NCBI GenBank assembly: GCA_024867545.1
Contig: JANFNE010000032.1
Location: 124,001-188,000 of the forward strand
Source: Phytopythium helicoides
Lineage: Eukaryota; Oomycota; Peronosporomycetes; Pythiales; Pythiaceae
Length of the DNA stretch: 64,000 bases
Direction of reading: 5' to 3'
Shown here: positions 39,904 through 50,749 of the stretch, one piece after another
Numbering within the stretch: the first letter of the stretch is position 1
Layout of the letters: every line of letters begins with the position of its first letter
The notes under the pieces: model-generated
The model's input: the letters and a program-made list of their open reading frames with translations, nothing else
Databases searched by the model: none
What the model was told of the DNA's origin: nothing
Position numbers and translations under genes: made by a program

Positions 39904-42766
39904 ATGGAGCGGATCCTCAACGCGGCGGACGCGGCGCCGGCCAAGAAGCGGCGCGCGCCCGCCGACCGCGTGCGGCTGCCGGCGATCGACGTGGCCGAAA
40001 ACCCGCTGCTGGCCGCGATGGGCGGCACGCCGCGCGCGGCTGCGGCGGCTGCGGCCGCGGCCCCCACGCCGCTGTCCCTGGCGGACGCGGATGCGGACGC
40101 GGATCCGCGGCCTGCGTGCAAGTCGGAGCGTCCGCAGGGCAAGTCGGAGCGTCCGCAGGCCGAGCCGCAGCCGCAGAGCGGCAAGCGCAAGCGCGAGGAC
40201 GCGGCGTACGTGGCCTACGCGCACGTGCACGCGCAGGAGGCCGGCGACGAGGGATTCTCGATCGACCCGGCCGACCGAGCGGTCGAGATGCGCGCCAACA
40301 AGCTCGTGCGGAGAGAGATCCTCATCGCGTCGCCCGCGGCCGCGGACGAGGACGAGTGGGACGCCGCGTCCGCCACGGACGCGCAGGGGGACGCCGCCGA
40401 CGGCGCGACGGCCGCCGACGAGCCCGAGCACTTCGACCGACAGCCAGTCGACATCATTCTGCACGTCTTCTCGTTCCTCGTGTCCCCAGACGACCTGCCC
40501 AACATGGCGCAGGTGTCCAAGCGCTGGCGAGAGCTCACGAGCAGAAGGTCGCTCTGCCGCACGCTGCCGTCCACGCTGCCCGACGGATCCGTCAACTGGC
40601 TCAACTTTCAGAACCTAGGCGTCAAGAACAAGGGCACGGAGGGCACCTGCTTCAAGTGCTGCCAGCGATCCAGCGGAAAGCTGCTCGCCATGAAGAAGGC
40701 GCGCGTATTCCCAAAGGTGAGCTCGTGGTCCCCACAGCGGACCGTGGTGCACGCGAGCTAACGAGTTGACTTGCTGTTGCCAGGGCGAGGGCGTGCCGTA
40801 CTACATGCTGCGCGAGCTCGCGGTGCTCAAGGGGGTGCGACACCCACACATTGCGGCCCTGGAGATGATCAGCCTGGCCAAGGACGAGCTGCACGTCTTC
40901 TTCCCGTTCGTGGATCGCACGCTGCACGAGATTATCAACCCGACGGGTGACCCCACTGGCGGCCGCGTGCTGCCTGAGCGCGTGGTGCGTCCTCAGTGCA
41001 CCTGGCTCCTCCCACAGATCTACAAATACTCACTACCACTTCATTTTTGCAGATCCGACGCCTGCTGCATCAATTGTTGGACGCCATCGCCTACTGCCAC
41101 CGCCGTGGCGTGCTGCACCGCAATCTGAAGCCCAAGCACCTTCTCATCCAGACCTCCAATCCTGCCTCCCTCGGTGTGAATCTTTTCACGAGTTGTTTTT
41201 GGGTAGCCACTCTGGACTAACATCACGCTGCCAGACGACGCGCAGCTACAGATATCGGACTTTGCCCTTGTGCGCGCCACGGGGATCCCACGCCGCACAT
41301 ACACGATGGAGGTCGTGACGCTCTGGTACCGGCCACCGGAAATCCTGATGGGTGTTCGTGGTTACTCGTCAGCAGTGGATATCTGGTCCGTTGGGTGCAT
41401 CTTTGCCGAGATGGCACAGGGCAAGCCGCTGTTCACGGGCATCTCGGAGATTGACCAGCTGTTCCAGATCTTTAGCAAGCTGTCGACGCCTACAGCTGAG
41501 TCGTGGCCGGGCTTCACGTCGCTGCCCAACTACCACTTCGAGTTCCCGCACTGGCAACGCCGGCCACTGCAGCGCCTTTTCCCGGCCATCTCGCCGCTTG
41601 GAATCGACCTGCTCAGTCGTCTTCTCGTTTACAACCCGGAGCAGCGTATCTCAGCCGAGGACGCGTTGCGCCACCCGTACTTCTCGGGCCAGAACCCCGA
41701 GTTCCCGCCGTTGGCGCCGTCTATCCCTATGGTCGACATGGGCTACGCGCTTGAGCGGGTGCAAACTAGCGCCACACCCGAACACGTGCGACTCTTTCAT
41801 GCTTACCTGCGCCAGACAGAGCGCGAGTCGTGGAAGGAGATCAAATACCTCAGGTGTGTGTGTGTTTCGTAGTGTTTTCGTTGTTGATGACCAAGATCGC
41901 TCACATAGTGCTGATTTGATGTCTGCAGCCGCCAGAAAACGCTGCGTCCTGCGCACCGTTCCATGCTCGTGGATTGGCTCATTGAAGGTATGTGACGATT
42001 AACTATAGCATGCTTTGTGTAGCTGTTGTACTAAGCAGCGCTAATGGTGATCAGTGGTGGATGTATTTGAAATGTGCCTGCGCACGGCGTTCCTGGCGGT
42101 TAACTACACCGACCGATTCCTGGACTTGGTGATGGTCAAGAAGACACGGTTCCAGCTACTCGGCGCGACGTGCCTGCACGTAGCGTCCAAGTGCGAGGAT
42201 GTGTCGTATATTGGCGTGGAAGACTTGGCGATGTGCGCAGACAACGTGTATACTTCCGCTGAAGTGCTCAAGATGGAGGAGAAGCTGCTGAACACGCTGC
42301 ATTTCACGTTATCTGTTCCCACGGCGCTCGACTTCCTCAACATCTACGAGCGCATGATCCCACCGCTGCAAAAGAAGACGTCGATGCTGGCGCACTACCT
42401 GTTGGAGCTTGCACTGCAAGAGTATCAGTTCCTCAAGTATTATCCGTCGGTGGTGGCCGCGTGCTGCCTATCGATGGCCATGTTCACAGTCGATGGCTTT
42501 CCTATGGTGCGTTTGCATGTCGCTGGTGGTCGAGTACTGATCATCTGCTAACTTGAGGACTTGATGCCACCAAATAGACTCAGGAGCTGGCGGACGCGTG
42601 CCAGTACCGCTGGTCCGACCTGAAGGACTGCATGGGCGAGCTGCAGACTCTGTACTCGACGTCTCCGTCCAACTCGCTGGCTGTCATCAAGAAGCGCTAC
42701 TCCAAGTCAGAGCGGTGCCAGGTGGCGACGCTGCTGCCGCCCTCGAGCTTCAGCATGGCCTTCTAG
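39904..42766 (+). CDS. F-box / CDK-like pseudokinase / cyclin fusion protein
   Basis: Seven exons: 39904-40716, 40784-40984, 41053-41173, 41235-41853, 41929-41987, 42055-42506 and 42578-42766. Introns are 61-75 nt GT-AG and all phases agree, giving 817 residues. Residues 1-175 are low complexity. The F-box is at 178-225 (DIILHVFSFLVSPDDLPNMA). The CDK-type kinase fold is at about 236-530: beta3 Lys264; helix C PYYMLRE in place of PSTAIRE with Glu282 kept; HRN at 360-362 where HRD is expected; Lys364 kept; His367 for the metal-binding Asn; DFA at 387-389; T-loop RTYTMEVVTLWYR with Thr402 matching CDK2 Thr160; PPE for APE. The cyclin box starts at MLVDWL (597-602), with the canonical Lys650 and Glu679, and a second cyclin fold runs to 817. 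Loss of catalytic Asp predicts an inactive kinase. An upstream in-frame ATG at 39739 would add 55 residues. Confidence 0.92.
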
Positions 42767-43195
42767 GTCCCAGCCTGTATATTTAGAGCCGCCGAGCGTA
42801 TCAGCCGCGGGCCCGACGAACGACGAGCTTCATTCATCGCGGCACGACAGGAAGTGTCGAGGTTGGGTGGCTGAGCTGCGAGTCGACGTCGAAGTCAAAG
42901 TCGAATGTCGAGTCCGCAAACGACTAGTGTAGTGTATGTAGGTCTCTTGGTGTCGGACGGCAGCATGAAACCCGTAATTGCAAAATACTAACAAACATGA
43001 AACCCGTAGCTTATCGCTGGCTGGTCAATATCCTGTTGAGCCATCCCGGTGATTGGGCCAAATCCATCCCCAATATTGGTTAGGGGTGCTTCAGTACTGT
43101 AGCTTGAAGTGGCATGGGCAATCTGCAAGAAGATATGGTGGTTCCTCAAGACTCGCGATGGCAAACCCAAAACGTGAAACAACTCACATTGCTAT
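42767..43195. other. Spacer downstream of the fusion gene
   Basis: No gene visible. The sequence becomes similar to the region downstream of copy C only after about 43196. Confidence 0.35.
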
Positions 43196-43345
43196 TCGGG
43201 TACGAGACGATTTTATTCATCAAGTAACATGCACCATCTACTGTTGTGCAATGCTCTCGCTCGGACAAGAAGCCCACGACAGAGTTGGTGAAATCTAGAA
43301 TCTCGCAAAACACAGCGATAGACTCATCGATACCACGCAAGAAGT

Positions 43346-44092
43346 TTAGCTGCATTCGAACTCGATGCCCGCCGCGAAGAGAGAACCAACCACAGGGACG
43401 AATCCTACGAGCTTCTCGGCGATTGTGCCGACAATGCCACAGCCGTCATTGAAGCCAGGAGCAGAAGACGCACTGATGGTGAAGGTGATGGCGTCTGGGA
43501 GCAGCTGATCGCCGAGGTATGCGCTCACGCGAAGGGTCGAGGGAAGGTAGAGACCGTAGAAGTGGTCCATGCACTGCAGCATATCGCTGTCGCAAGATTT
43601 AGGACAGGCGACGGAACTCTTGGGGCCGCACGCCGCAGACGACGTGTACGAAACGGATTCTTGCCACGTGAAGCCGCGGCAAAGGGTGTACACGTCGTAT
43701 CGCTTGGCGATGGCGAGCTGGTTGTATGCCGCCCATGCCGTCTGCACGATGGCGTCACGCATCTGATATGTGTTGATGCCGGTCTCGTCGTTGGCTCCCC
43801 ACGCGCCGTTCATCTCCACGCGCACATTCAAGTCTGCTTGCGGCTCTTCTGCGGCTTTGCACGTGCTGGAGTAGGTCTGGTAAGTGTCGTCGTTGATAGC
43901 ACCTTGGCCGTTGCCCTCAGTCGCGTAGATCTTCTGCCACGTCGCGCCAAAGATGTTGAGGTTGCCGACATTGACGAGGCTGTCAGAGTACTCGACGTGC
44001 ATCTTGACCTTTTGCTTGGTCGCGGAGGTGTTGGCCTCCGAGTGGCCCACGAATGCCGCCCAAATGACGAGGAGGACGGCGGTGGTCTTCAT
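43346..44092 (-). CDS. Secreted Cys-containing protein, copy D
   Basis: Intronless, 248 residues from the ATG at 44092, the position matching the signal-peptide start of A-C. The longer open frame extends upstream to 44416, but that stretch corresponds to the promoter and leader in the other copies. The signal peptide has Val-Ile for Leu-Val in its core. All eight mature cysteines, the YQMRDAIVQTAW segment and the hydrophobic end (GFVPVVGSLFAAGIEFECS) are kept. By eye it shares features with C (MHV.YSDxLVNVGNL, KIYAT) and with A/B (GQGAIND, YTLC), so it may be intermediate or a gene-conversion product. Function not recognised. Confidence 0.87.
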   Translation of the reverse strand: MKTTAVLLVIWAAFVGHSEANTSATKQKVKMHVEYSDSLVNVGNLNIFGATWQKIYATEGNGQGAINDDTYQTYSSTCKAAEEPQADLNVRVEMNGAWGANDETGINTYQMRDAIVQTAWAAYNQLAIAKRYDVYTLCRGFTWQESVSYTSSAACGPKSSVACPKSCDSDMLQCMDHFYGLYLPSTLRVSAYLGDQLLPDAITFTISASSAPGFNDGCGIVGTIAEKLVGFVPVVGSLFAAGIEFECS

Positions 44093-44146
44093 GGAGACGT
44101 GAAGGGTAGTGGAGGGAAGACTGGGTGGAGGAGTGTCGAGGACGTC

Positions 44147-44162
44147 GAAGAATGGGAAGTGA
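44147..44162 (-). promoter_or_regulatory. Oomycete-type core promoter of copy D
   Basis: Minus-strand TCACTTCCCATTCTTC, 55 bp before the ATG at 44092, the same as in copies A-C. Confidence 0.7.
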
Positions 44163-44589
44163 GTGGATCGGAGTCGGGAGTCGGCGGTGTGTGCAGTATG
44201 CGCATGCTCGTTCGTGGGGATACCGGCGTCTGCGTCTGCTCTCACGGATTTGCTCCCAATCGTAGATGAGTGTTGGAGTTTTGCTGTCAGAGTGTCAGGT
44301 TGTGACTCACAGTAGTGAGAACAGCCGTGAGCACCAAAGGATCGCTGCCAAGTTTGCTGACAGATCAAAATGCTCTGGTTGATCACGAGATTTGCTCGCC
44401 CGCTTGACTGTACCACGCTTCCATGCCGGACTCAGTCCCAGGAGTACGGGAATATCGCACGGTGGATCGATAGTTTGGATTTGAATGTTGTGGCAATCAA
44501 CATATATCTGCGGCCTCTTCGGTCAATAATCTTTCCACAACCTGTCCGTCTCTCGTCGATACCGTGCAGGCATCCCAAAACTTATGCGC

Positions 44590-45095
44590 TCTGATCAATA
44601 CCCACCAGCATCGACACAAACTGACAATGTTCTCGGATCCAATGAGACCTCATCGCAAAGCAGGTGTGCTGTCTGTGACAGAGCATATGATGTCAAATTA
44701 GTTGCCAGCTGTACATGGCTAGTCCTCGGACAGCAGATAGGCTTTATGTGGCCCTGGGTCACTTGTCCACAGTGTATTGCTATGCCGCTCATTGCTAAAT
44801 TCTCGTACATTCTACTGAGGCTTTGTGTAATAGAAGGCATGCCTCGGTGCACGGAATCTAGGTTGCGCTTATTCAAACGAAGTTGGAGAGAGTGGATAGC
44901 TGGCCGGTGAAACTCTGACAGTCGGAGACAAAGTCTCAAGGCGTCCAAAGTTCTACACATATCGGCAGCGAGACTGACAACAGAGTTGACTGTGTCATGG
45001 CAGAATAGCTCAATACTTTGTCGATGATACGACAAAACTATGTGGACGTGATCATTTTGTGCATTTGGTTGCCTTGCTCTGATCGGATAGACTAC
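44590..45095 (+). repeat. Dispersed repeat R, longest copy
   Basis: The first part matches 26330-26640 in the same orientation and the last 260 bp match 29313-29600 inverted, so this copy joins both fragments and best shows the extent of the element. A 189-codon minus-strand frame covers it but shows no recognised domain. Confidence 0.6.
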
Positions 45096-46173
45096 TTCAC
45101 GCAAACAACGCGTGGAATGGTTGCTTCTGTGAGTATCGTGTATATGAAGGAGGAGCATAAACATTTGTAAACATCATGATAACCAAATACTTGGAGTAGT
45201 GCATGGCCGCCAGACTGCTTCAACAACTCCTCACAGACACGAAGCTACACGATTCAAATCTAGAGATGCGTGCTGCATACTCCGGAGAATGCAGCTCTGC
45301 CGTTCCGTCCAGAAACAATTCGGCTAATGCTAAACTTCCTTCGACACGGGTGACGTCGGTCAATGTGCGAGATAGATTTTTGATGTGAGGGGGATATCTC
45401 CGTAGTGGTCTTGCTTTTCAGCACCGCATTGTCGAGTCGCTCCGTGGCCGTGGCTCCAATGCGGATGGCTGACTTACTGATTCAAATTGGATTGAAGTCG
45501 AGTGCCGACTCTAGAAGCAAGACCATGTGCTCCATAATCCAAACTGTCCTACCATCTTGGATCTAAATTGCTCAGGCATGAATACCGTCATCAAGAAGGC
45601 CACGCTGTCTGTTTCACTCAAGACCATTGCGACGGTCACGTACCCAGGTAGCCGCACATCTCAAACTGGACGTTCGCACGATTGTTTGGATCCGCGCAAC
45701 ATCCATCTCTGAAGTAGCAATAGCAGCAGCCAACCTGTCCGACACTGGCAGCAGTACCCACAGACTGAGAAAGTCGGCTGCACGGGCATAGAACGCTTAT
45801 CAGCAACGATGCATCACGATTCATGAACAGCACTCGGCCGTCCTACTGTTGCCTTCACTCTAACAAAAAACAATTCCATACCCTGGTTTGGTGTTGCGAG
45901 TGTGATCCGTTCTTGGCGTTGTCGTCGACGACACAGCCAATGCACCCCATCACCTAACGTGACGGATACACCCACACTGGATCAAGTCGCCGTCTTGGTA
46001 GGGAAGTGCCAAATGCATCAATGAGCTCGGGGATTCGTTCAGGCAGTGTTGCCAAACTCATTCAAGCCATCTCTCGCCTTGAAAAACACCATTAAAACAA
46101 ATTTTGATTGGTGGAAATGCTGCCTCCACCGGTTGCCGCGCGAGCGGCTCGCCATCTTTCCCCGAGAAGCGCC
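45096..46173. other. Spacer upstream of UPF1
   Basis: No gene could be supported. Minus-strand fragments between 45250 and 45830 look protein-like over 30-40 codons but are broken by stops; they may be gene debris. Confidence 0.3.
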
Positions 46174-49100
46174 ATGAGCCGGCCGTTCGACGACTTCCTG
46201 GCGACGCAGGCGTTCGCCACGCAGGCGTCGCAGTCGCAGACGCAGGCGTTCGCGTTCGTGGACCCCGTGGAGGCGCCGCTCACGCAGGCGGACGGCCACT
46301 TGGCGTTCCTGGACGAGCCCTCGGGCGGCTTCCAGAGCCAGCTGGACGACGCGCAGGCCTTCCAGAGCCAGCTGGACGACGCGGCGGCGCTCGCGGGCGA
46401 CTTCCAGGCGCTGGGCTTCGATGAGCCGGGCGACGAGGAGCTGGCGCTCGACTACACGGCGAGAGAGCTCCCGCCGCACGCCTGCGCCTACTGCGGGCTG
46501 CACGACCCCGCGTCCGTCGTCAAGTGCGTCTCGACCGACAAGTGGTTTTGCAACTCGCGCGGCAACTCGTCGGGCTCGCACATCATCCAGCACCTCGTGC
46601 GCAGCAAGAACAAGGAGGTCGCGCTGCACCCCGAGTCGCCGCTAGGCGAGACCGTGCTAGAGTGCTACAACTGCGGCTGCCGCAACGTCTTTCTGCTTGG
46701 CTTCATCCCCAGCAAGCAGGACTCGGTCGTCGTGCTGCTATGCAGAGACCCTTGCCTACAGATGAACGCGCTCAAGGACATGAGCTGGGACATGACCCAG
46801 TGGCTGCCGCTCATCGAGGACCGATGCTTCCTCCCCTGGCTCGTCAAGGTGCCCTCGGAGCACGAGCAGCTGCGCGCGCGCCAGATCACCGCATCGCAGA
46901 TCGCCAAGCTCGAGGAGCTGTGGCGCGACAACCCGCTTGCGACCGTCGAGGACTTGGACCGACCGGGCATCGACGACGAACCCACGGCCGTTGCCAACAC
47001 GTACGACGATGGATACCAGTACCAGAACATCTTTGGGCCGCTCGTGAAGATGGAGTCGGACTACGACAAGAAGATGAAGGAGTCGCAGACTCAAGACGGC
47101 GTGATTGTGCGGTGGGACACTGGTCTCAACAAGAAGCGCAATGCGATTTTCACGGTCTCTCGACCCGACTCGGACTTGCGGCTAGTTCCAGGTGACGAGA
47201 TCCGTCTTCGTCTTGGTCCGAGCGCAGCGATGCTCTACGGAAAGGACTGGGAAGGAACCGGTCACGTACTGCGCATCGAAGAGTCCGAGGTGGCGCTTGA
47301 AATGAGGAGCAACAATGTGCCAGTCGAGATCGCAGATGGTTACCTTGTGGATTTCGTGTGGAAGTCGACGTCTTTTGACCGAATGCAAGCTGCTATGAAG
47401 ACCTTTGCTGTGGATGATACGTCGCTCACTGGCTACCTCTACCACAAGATCCTTGGTCATGATGTGGATGTACAGGCACCTCTGAAGATCCCTCGTTCGG
47501 TTGGGACGCATTTCTCGGCCCCTGGACTCCCAGAGCTCAATCCTCCACAAATGGAGGCTGTCAAGGGTGTGCTTTCGCAACCACTCAGCTTGATTCAGGG
47601 TCCACCAGGAACGGGAAAGACCGTCACGTCCGCTTCGATCGTGTACCACATGTCAAAGCAGAACATGGGGCAAGTGCTTGTCACCGCGCCTAGTAACATT
47701 GCTGTCGATCATCTCACTGCGAAGATCAGCGCGACGGGTTTGAAGGTGGTGCGTCTTGCTGCCAAGAGTCGTGAAGCTGTGGCTTCTTCTGTTGAACACT
47801 TGTCGCTTCATACCATGGTCAAGTCTCTCGATTCCCCTGACAAGGCTGATCTGCGAAAGTTGATGCAACTCAAGGATGATCAAGGCGAGCTGTCATCTCA
47901 GGACGAAAAGCGCTTCAAGTCGCTCAAGCGTCAAGCTGAGCGCGAGATTCTCCAGGCGGCAGATGTTATCTGCACGACCTGTGTCGGTGCCGGTGACCCG
48001 CGTCTTTCGAACTTCCGCTTCCGCCAGGTCCTGATTGATGAAGCGACTCAGGCGACAGAGCCAGAGTGCTTGATTCCAATTGTTCAGGGTGCCAAGCACG
48101 TTGTTATGGTTGGTGACCATTGTCAGCTCGGCCCTGTCGTCATGAACAAGAAGGCGGCAAACGCTGGGCTGAATCAGTCTCTCTTTGACCGTCTGCTCAA
48201 GCTCAACCACCGACCGTTCCGTCTTCGCGTTCAATACCGTATGCACCCGTTCCTGTCGGAGTTCCCGTCCAACACATTTTATGAAGGCGAGCTGCAGAAT
48301 GGCGTAGGAACAAGCGACCGCCAACTGACGAATGTGGACTTCCCGTGGCCAAACCCGAACAAGCCGACATTCTTTTACATTTGCTTGGGTGCGGAGGAGA
48401 TCAGCTCGTCCGGTACGAGCTACTTGAACCGGACGGAGGCGAGCAACGTTGAGAAGATTGTCACGACGTTCCTCAAGGCCGGCGTCCTCCCATCTCAGAT
48501 TGGTGTCGTGACTCCTTACGAGGGGCAGCGCGCATATGTCGTCAACTATATGCAGCGCAACGGTCCTATGCGCTCGCAGCTTTACAAGGACGTTGAAGTG
48601 GCAAGCGTGGATTCTTTCCAGGGACGTGAGAAGGATCTAATCATCTTGTCTTGCGTTCGCTCGAACGAAAACCAAGGAATCGGTTTCCTGAGTGACGAGC
48701 GCCGCTTGAATGTTGCTTTGACGCGTGCCAAGTATGGAGTCATCATACTTGGCAACCCTCGCGTGCTTGCAAAGCAGATCCTCTGGAACGGCTTGTTGAA
48801 CCACTATCGTGACCACCAGCTCATCGTGGAGGGACCGCTGAACAACCTACAGCCGTCTCATATGCAGTTCCCGTTGCCAAAGCAGGGGAACCGCAACACT
48901 CGCAGTGGTTTCACTCGTCAACGCGCACCGATTCCACCTCTTGACTCCCGTTTCGATCCGCGGTACAACCAAGGTGCGGCGACGGGTGGAGATAGTAGCA
49001 GCCTGGGTGACGCAGACAGTGGTTCAGGCTTCCCACCGCGCTACGGTGGGCTTCCCCCTTCCGGTGCGCGCAACAACCGCCGCGCTGGACCTGGCAGTGA

Positions 49101-49356
49101 GTCCTCATTCGGCGGTATGGCGTCGTATCTGGGCGGAGCTGGAGTTGGGCCGTTGACGCAGGATGGTTTGATGACTCAGGGGTCAATGGGGATGGATGGT
49201 CCCTTCACGCAGGCTGCTCAGACGCAGTCGTTCAGCCAGATGTCATCGGCCGACAAGTTTGCCATGTCCCAAGACAGCTTTGGCTTCGACCATGATTTCA
49301 AGTCGCAGAATATGCCGATGTCGCAGGACACGCGTCCTGGTAGCGGCTTTTACTAG
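46174..49356 (+). CDS. UPF1: RNA helicase UPF1 (nonsense-mediated decay)
   Basis: Intronless, 1060 residues from the ATG at 46174 (GCGCCATGAGC). An ATG 22 codons upstream is open but gives a non-conserved Pro/Arg/Ala stretch. The N-terminus is Thr/Ser-Gln rich, with FQSQLDDA occurring twice near residues 52-70. The Cys/His-rich CH domain follows ([25 protein letters not shown]), which binds UPF2. The helicase core has Walker A GPPGTGKT at about 477, motif [13 protein letters not shown] at about 621, the RVQYRMHP segment, and motif [14 protein letters not shown] near 847. The C-tail has several SQ/TQ sites ([24 protein letters not shown]), the SMG1-type phosphorylation pattern. UPF1 unwinds mRNPs and directs decay of mRNAs with premature stops. 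Motif II has Ala where animal proteins have Ser. Confidence 0.97.
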   Translation: MSRPFDDFLATQAFATQASQSQTQAFAFVDPVEAPLTQADGHLAFLDEPSGGFQSQLDDAQAFQSQLDDAAALAGDFQALGFDEPGDEELALDYTARELPPHACAYCGLHDPASVVKCVSTDKWFCNSRGNSSGSHIIQHLVRSKNKEVALHPESPLGETVLECYNCGCRNVFLLGFIPSKQDSVVVLLCRDPCLQMNALKDMSWDMTQWLPLIEDRCFLPWLVKVPSEHEQLRARQITASQIAKLEELWRDNPLATVEDLDRPGIDDEPTAVANTYDDGYQYQNIFGPLVKMESDYDKKMKESQTQDGVIVRWDTGLNKKRNAIFTVSRPDSDLRLVPGDEIRLRLGPSAAMLYGKDWEGTGHVLRIEESEVALEMRSNNVPVEIADGYLVDFVWKSTSFDRMQAAMKTFAVDDTSLTGYLYHKILGHDVDVQAPLKIPRSVGTHFSAPGLPELNPPQMEAVKGVLSQPLSLIQGPPGTGKTVTSASIVYHMSKQNMGQVLVTAPSNIAVDHLTAKISATGLKVVRLAAKSREAVASSVEHLSLHTMVKSLDSPDKADLRKLMQLKDDQGELSSQDEKRFKSLKRQAEREILQAADVICTTCVGAGDPRLSNFRFRQVLIDEATQATEPECLIPIVQGAKHVVMVGDHCQLGPVVMNKKAANAGLNQSLFDRLLKLNHRPFRLRVQYRMHPFLSEFPSNTFYEGELQNGVGTSDRQLTNVDFPWPNPNKPTFFYICLGAEEISSSGTSYLNRTEASNVEKIVTTFLKAGVLPSQIGVVTPYEGQRAYVVNYMQRNGPMRSQLYKDVEVASVDSFQGREKDLIILSCVRSNENQGIGFLSDERRLNVALTRAKYGVIILGNPRVLAKQILWNGLLNHYRDHQLIVEGPLNNLQPSHMQFPLPKQGNRNTRSGFTRQRAPIPPLDSRFDPRYNQGAATGGDSSSLGDADSGSGFPPRYGGLPPSGARNNRRAGPGSESSFGGMASYLGGAGVGPLTQDGLMTQGSMGMDGPFTQAAQTQSFSQMSSADKFAMSQDSFGFDHDFKSQNMPMSQDTRPGSGFY

Positions 49357-49922
49357 TCAGTGGGTGAGCTTGTGCGCTGGATTGGACTCCTTAGCGCTGT
49401 GGCAGATCTTCACTTTTTTGGTGGACTCGATCCCCTGAGAAGGATGAACAGGCTTGCTGCTCATACAGTACTGAACGAAGCGAAGGCAAGTTCCGGATCG
49501 ATTGTGCGATCGACATTCTCGTCAACCGTTGTCAGGAATTACGCTGCTAGTCAAGCCCATACTTCTACTGCGAGCTCGATATCATCGAGCAGGCGCGGTG
49601 GTTGTGACGCTCGCAGCCGACTTGGTGGTGGTTGAGTCCGTCACGGTAACGGAGAAAAGTGCGCTGTTGGACTGCTGGATGATGACTGCTGACCCCGACT
49701 TGCGATTGATCAAAGGCGCAGTACTGAGTGCAATACACGTTACTTGCGCAAAAAAACAAACAGTTAGTTGAATAGTGCGTTGTTTGACTGACGAGCTGGG
49801 CGGAGTTGAAACCTTGAGACCAGCCAGTCGCGCTATTTTCAAATGAAACAAACTCATGCATGGCTATTTCTTGCTCTCACCAGCTCACCAGCCACCAGAA
49901 ACCATCACGAGAAGCCGGAGTC
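49357..49922. other. Spacer between UPF1 and GRAM gene
   Basis: No gene recognised. Probably the UPF1 3' UTR and the promoter of the next gene. Confidence 0.35.
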
Positions 49923-50749
49923 ATGTCGGCGTCGCTGTTTGAGCCGCAACTGTTTGCAGACGACACCGGCAAGCTGCTGCCGCTTGCATTGGAAGACGAG
50001 CTGTTCATCCTCGAGCGCGCTAATGTATCTTTCCAGGCCAAGGCACCGACGTGAGTAGCAAATTTTTCCAGTCCAACTTTTCTTGAGAGATCGGTAGCCA
50101 ATCGTGACGACATGCAGCCGCGAGACATACAAAAGCAAAGGCCGAGTGTACTGCACGACACAGCGCATCATTTTCGTGGCTGAGAAGCCCTCGACACAAC
50201 ACGACCGCGTCTTCAACGCATTTGTACGCGAATCTGCACTTGCTGTGCAAGGTCCAAAGAACAAGGCTAATTAATTATGCCTCGACAGGAGATCCCGCTT
50301 GCCGACATGAGCGACGAGAAATTCAACCAGCCGATCTTCGGAGCGTGCAGCATCTCGGGGATCGTTCTGGCGGTACGCTATGATTTGCTCAGATCTCACC
50401 CCCACGCATTCCTCATCGATGTGTTTCCTTTCATGTTGTCGAATAGCCCGAGGCCGACGGTAGTGGCAAGTTCGCATGGAAGGTCATCTTCAGCAACGGC
50501 GGCACGGGGGTCGTGCTGCCGGTATTTCTGCGACTGCTGGAGAAGCGCAAGAAGCAAGGTGAGTGTCTCGAGCGTCTGCTTGGAGCAGTTGAGGAGCCTG
50601 GCTGACTTTCACGCTTGTGTGACACGACTGCAGAAACGATCGACATGACGTTCGTGCACAGCCAGAACAAGGCGTTCGTCGACCCGAACGACCCGACCGT
50701 GATCTACATCGCGCAGCCCGTCAAGCCCGCGGGCAAGGCCCCACTGTAG
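49923..50749 (+). CDS. GRAM-domain protein, WBP2-like
   Basis: Five exons: 49923-50050, 50118-50223, 50289-50372, 50447-50558 and 50634-50749. Introns are 67, 65, 74 and 75 nt GT-AG, and all junctions hold frame, giving 181 residues. The core at about residues 25-135 follows the GRAM/PH-like pattern of WBP2: TYKSKGRVYCTTQRIIFVAEKP (compare GTVYLTPYRVIFLSK), EIPLADMSDEKFNQPIFGACSISGIV, and KFAWKVIFSNGGTGVVLPVF. GRAM folds bind phosphoinositides or proteins at membranes. The PPxY motifs of animal WBP2 are absent, so binding to WW-domain partners is not expected. There is no signal peptide or transmembrane segment. Confidence 0.88.

Larger units (their letters stand above)
43196..44311 (-). repeat. 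C-D inverted pair, right arm
   Basis: Reverse-complement counterpart of 31384-32556, carrying copy D. Beyond 44311 it also matches the copy A upstream region (CAGTAGTGAGAACAGCCGTG, GATCAAAATGCTCTGGTTG) as far as about 44400, where the similarity stops abruptly. Confidence 0.7.

Noticed and set aside
24354..44092. NLP, elicitin, RxLR or Crinkler identity for the secreted family
   Set aside because: The hallmark motifs and cysteine spacings of those families are absent.
44093..44416. Extended N-terminus of secreted copy D
   Set aside because: Same reason: it corresponds to promoter and leader in copies A and B.
44595..45164. 189-codon frame over repeat R
   Set aside because: Partly similar to frames in the other R copies but interrupted there, no domain, no start context; treated as repeat sequence.
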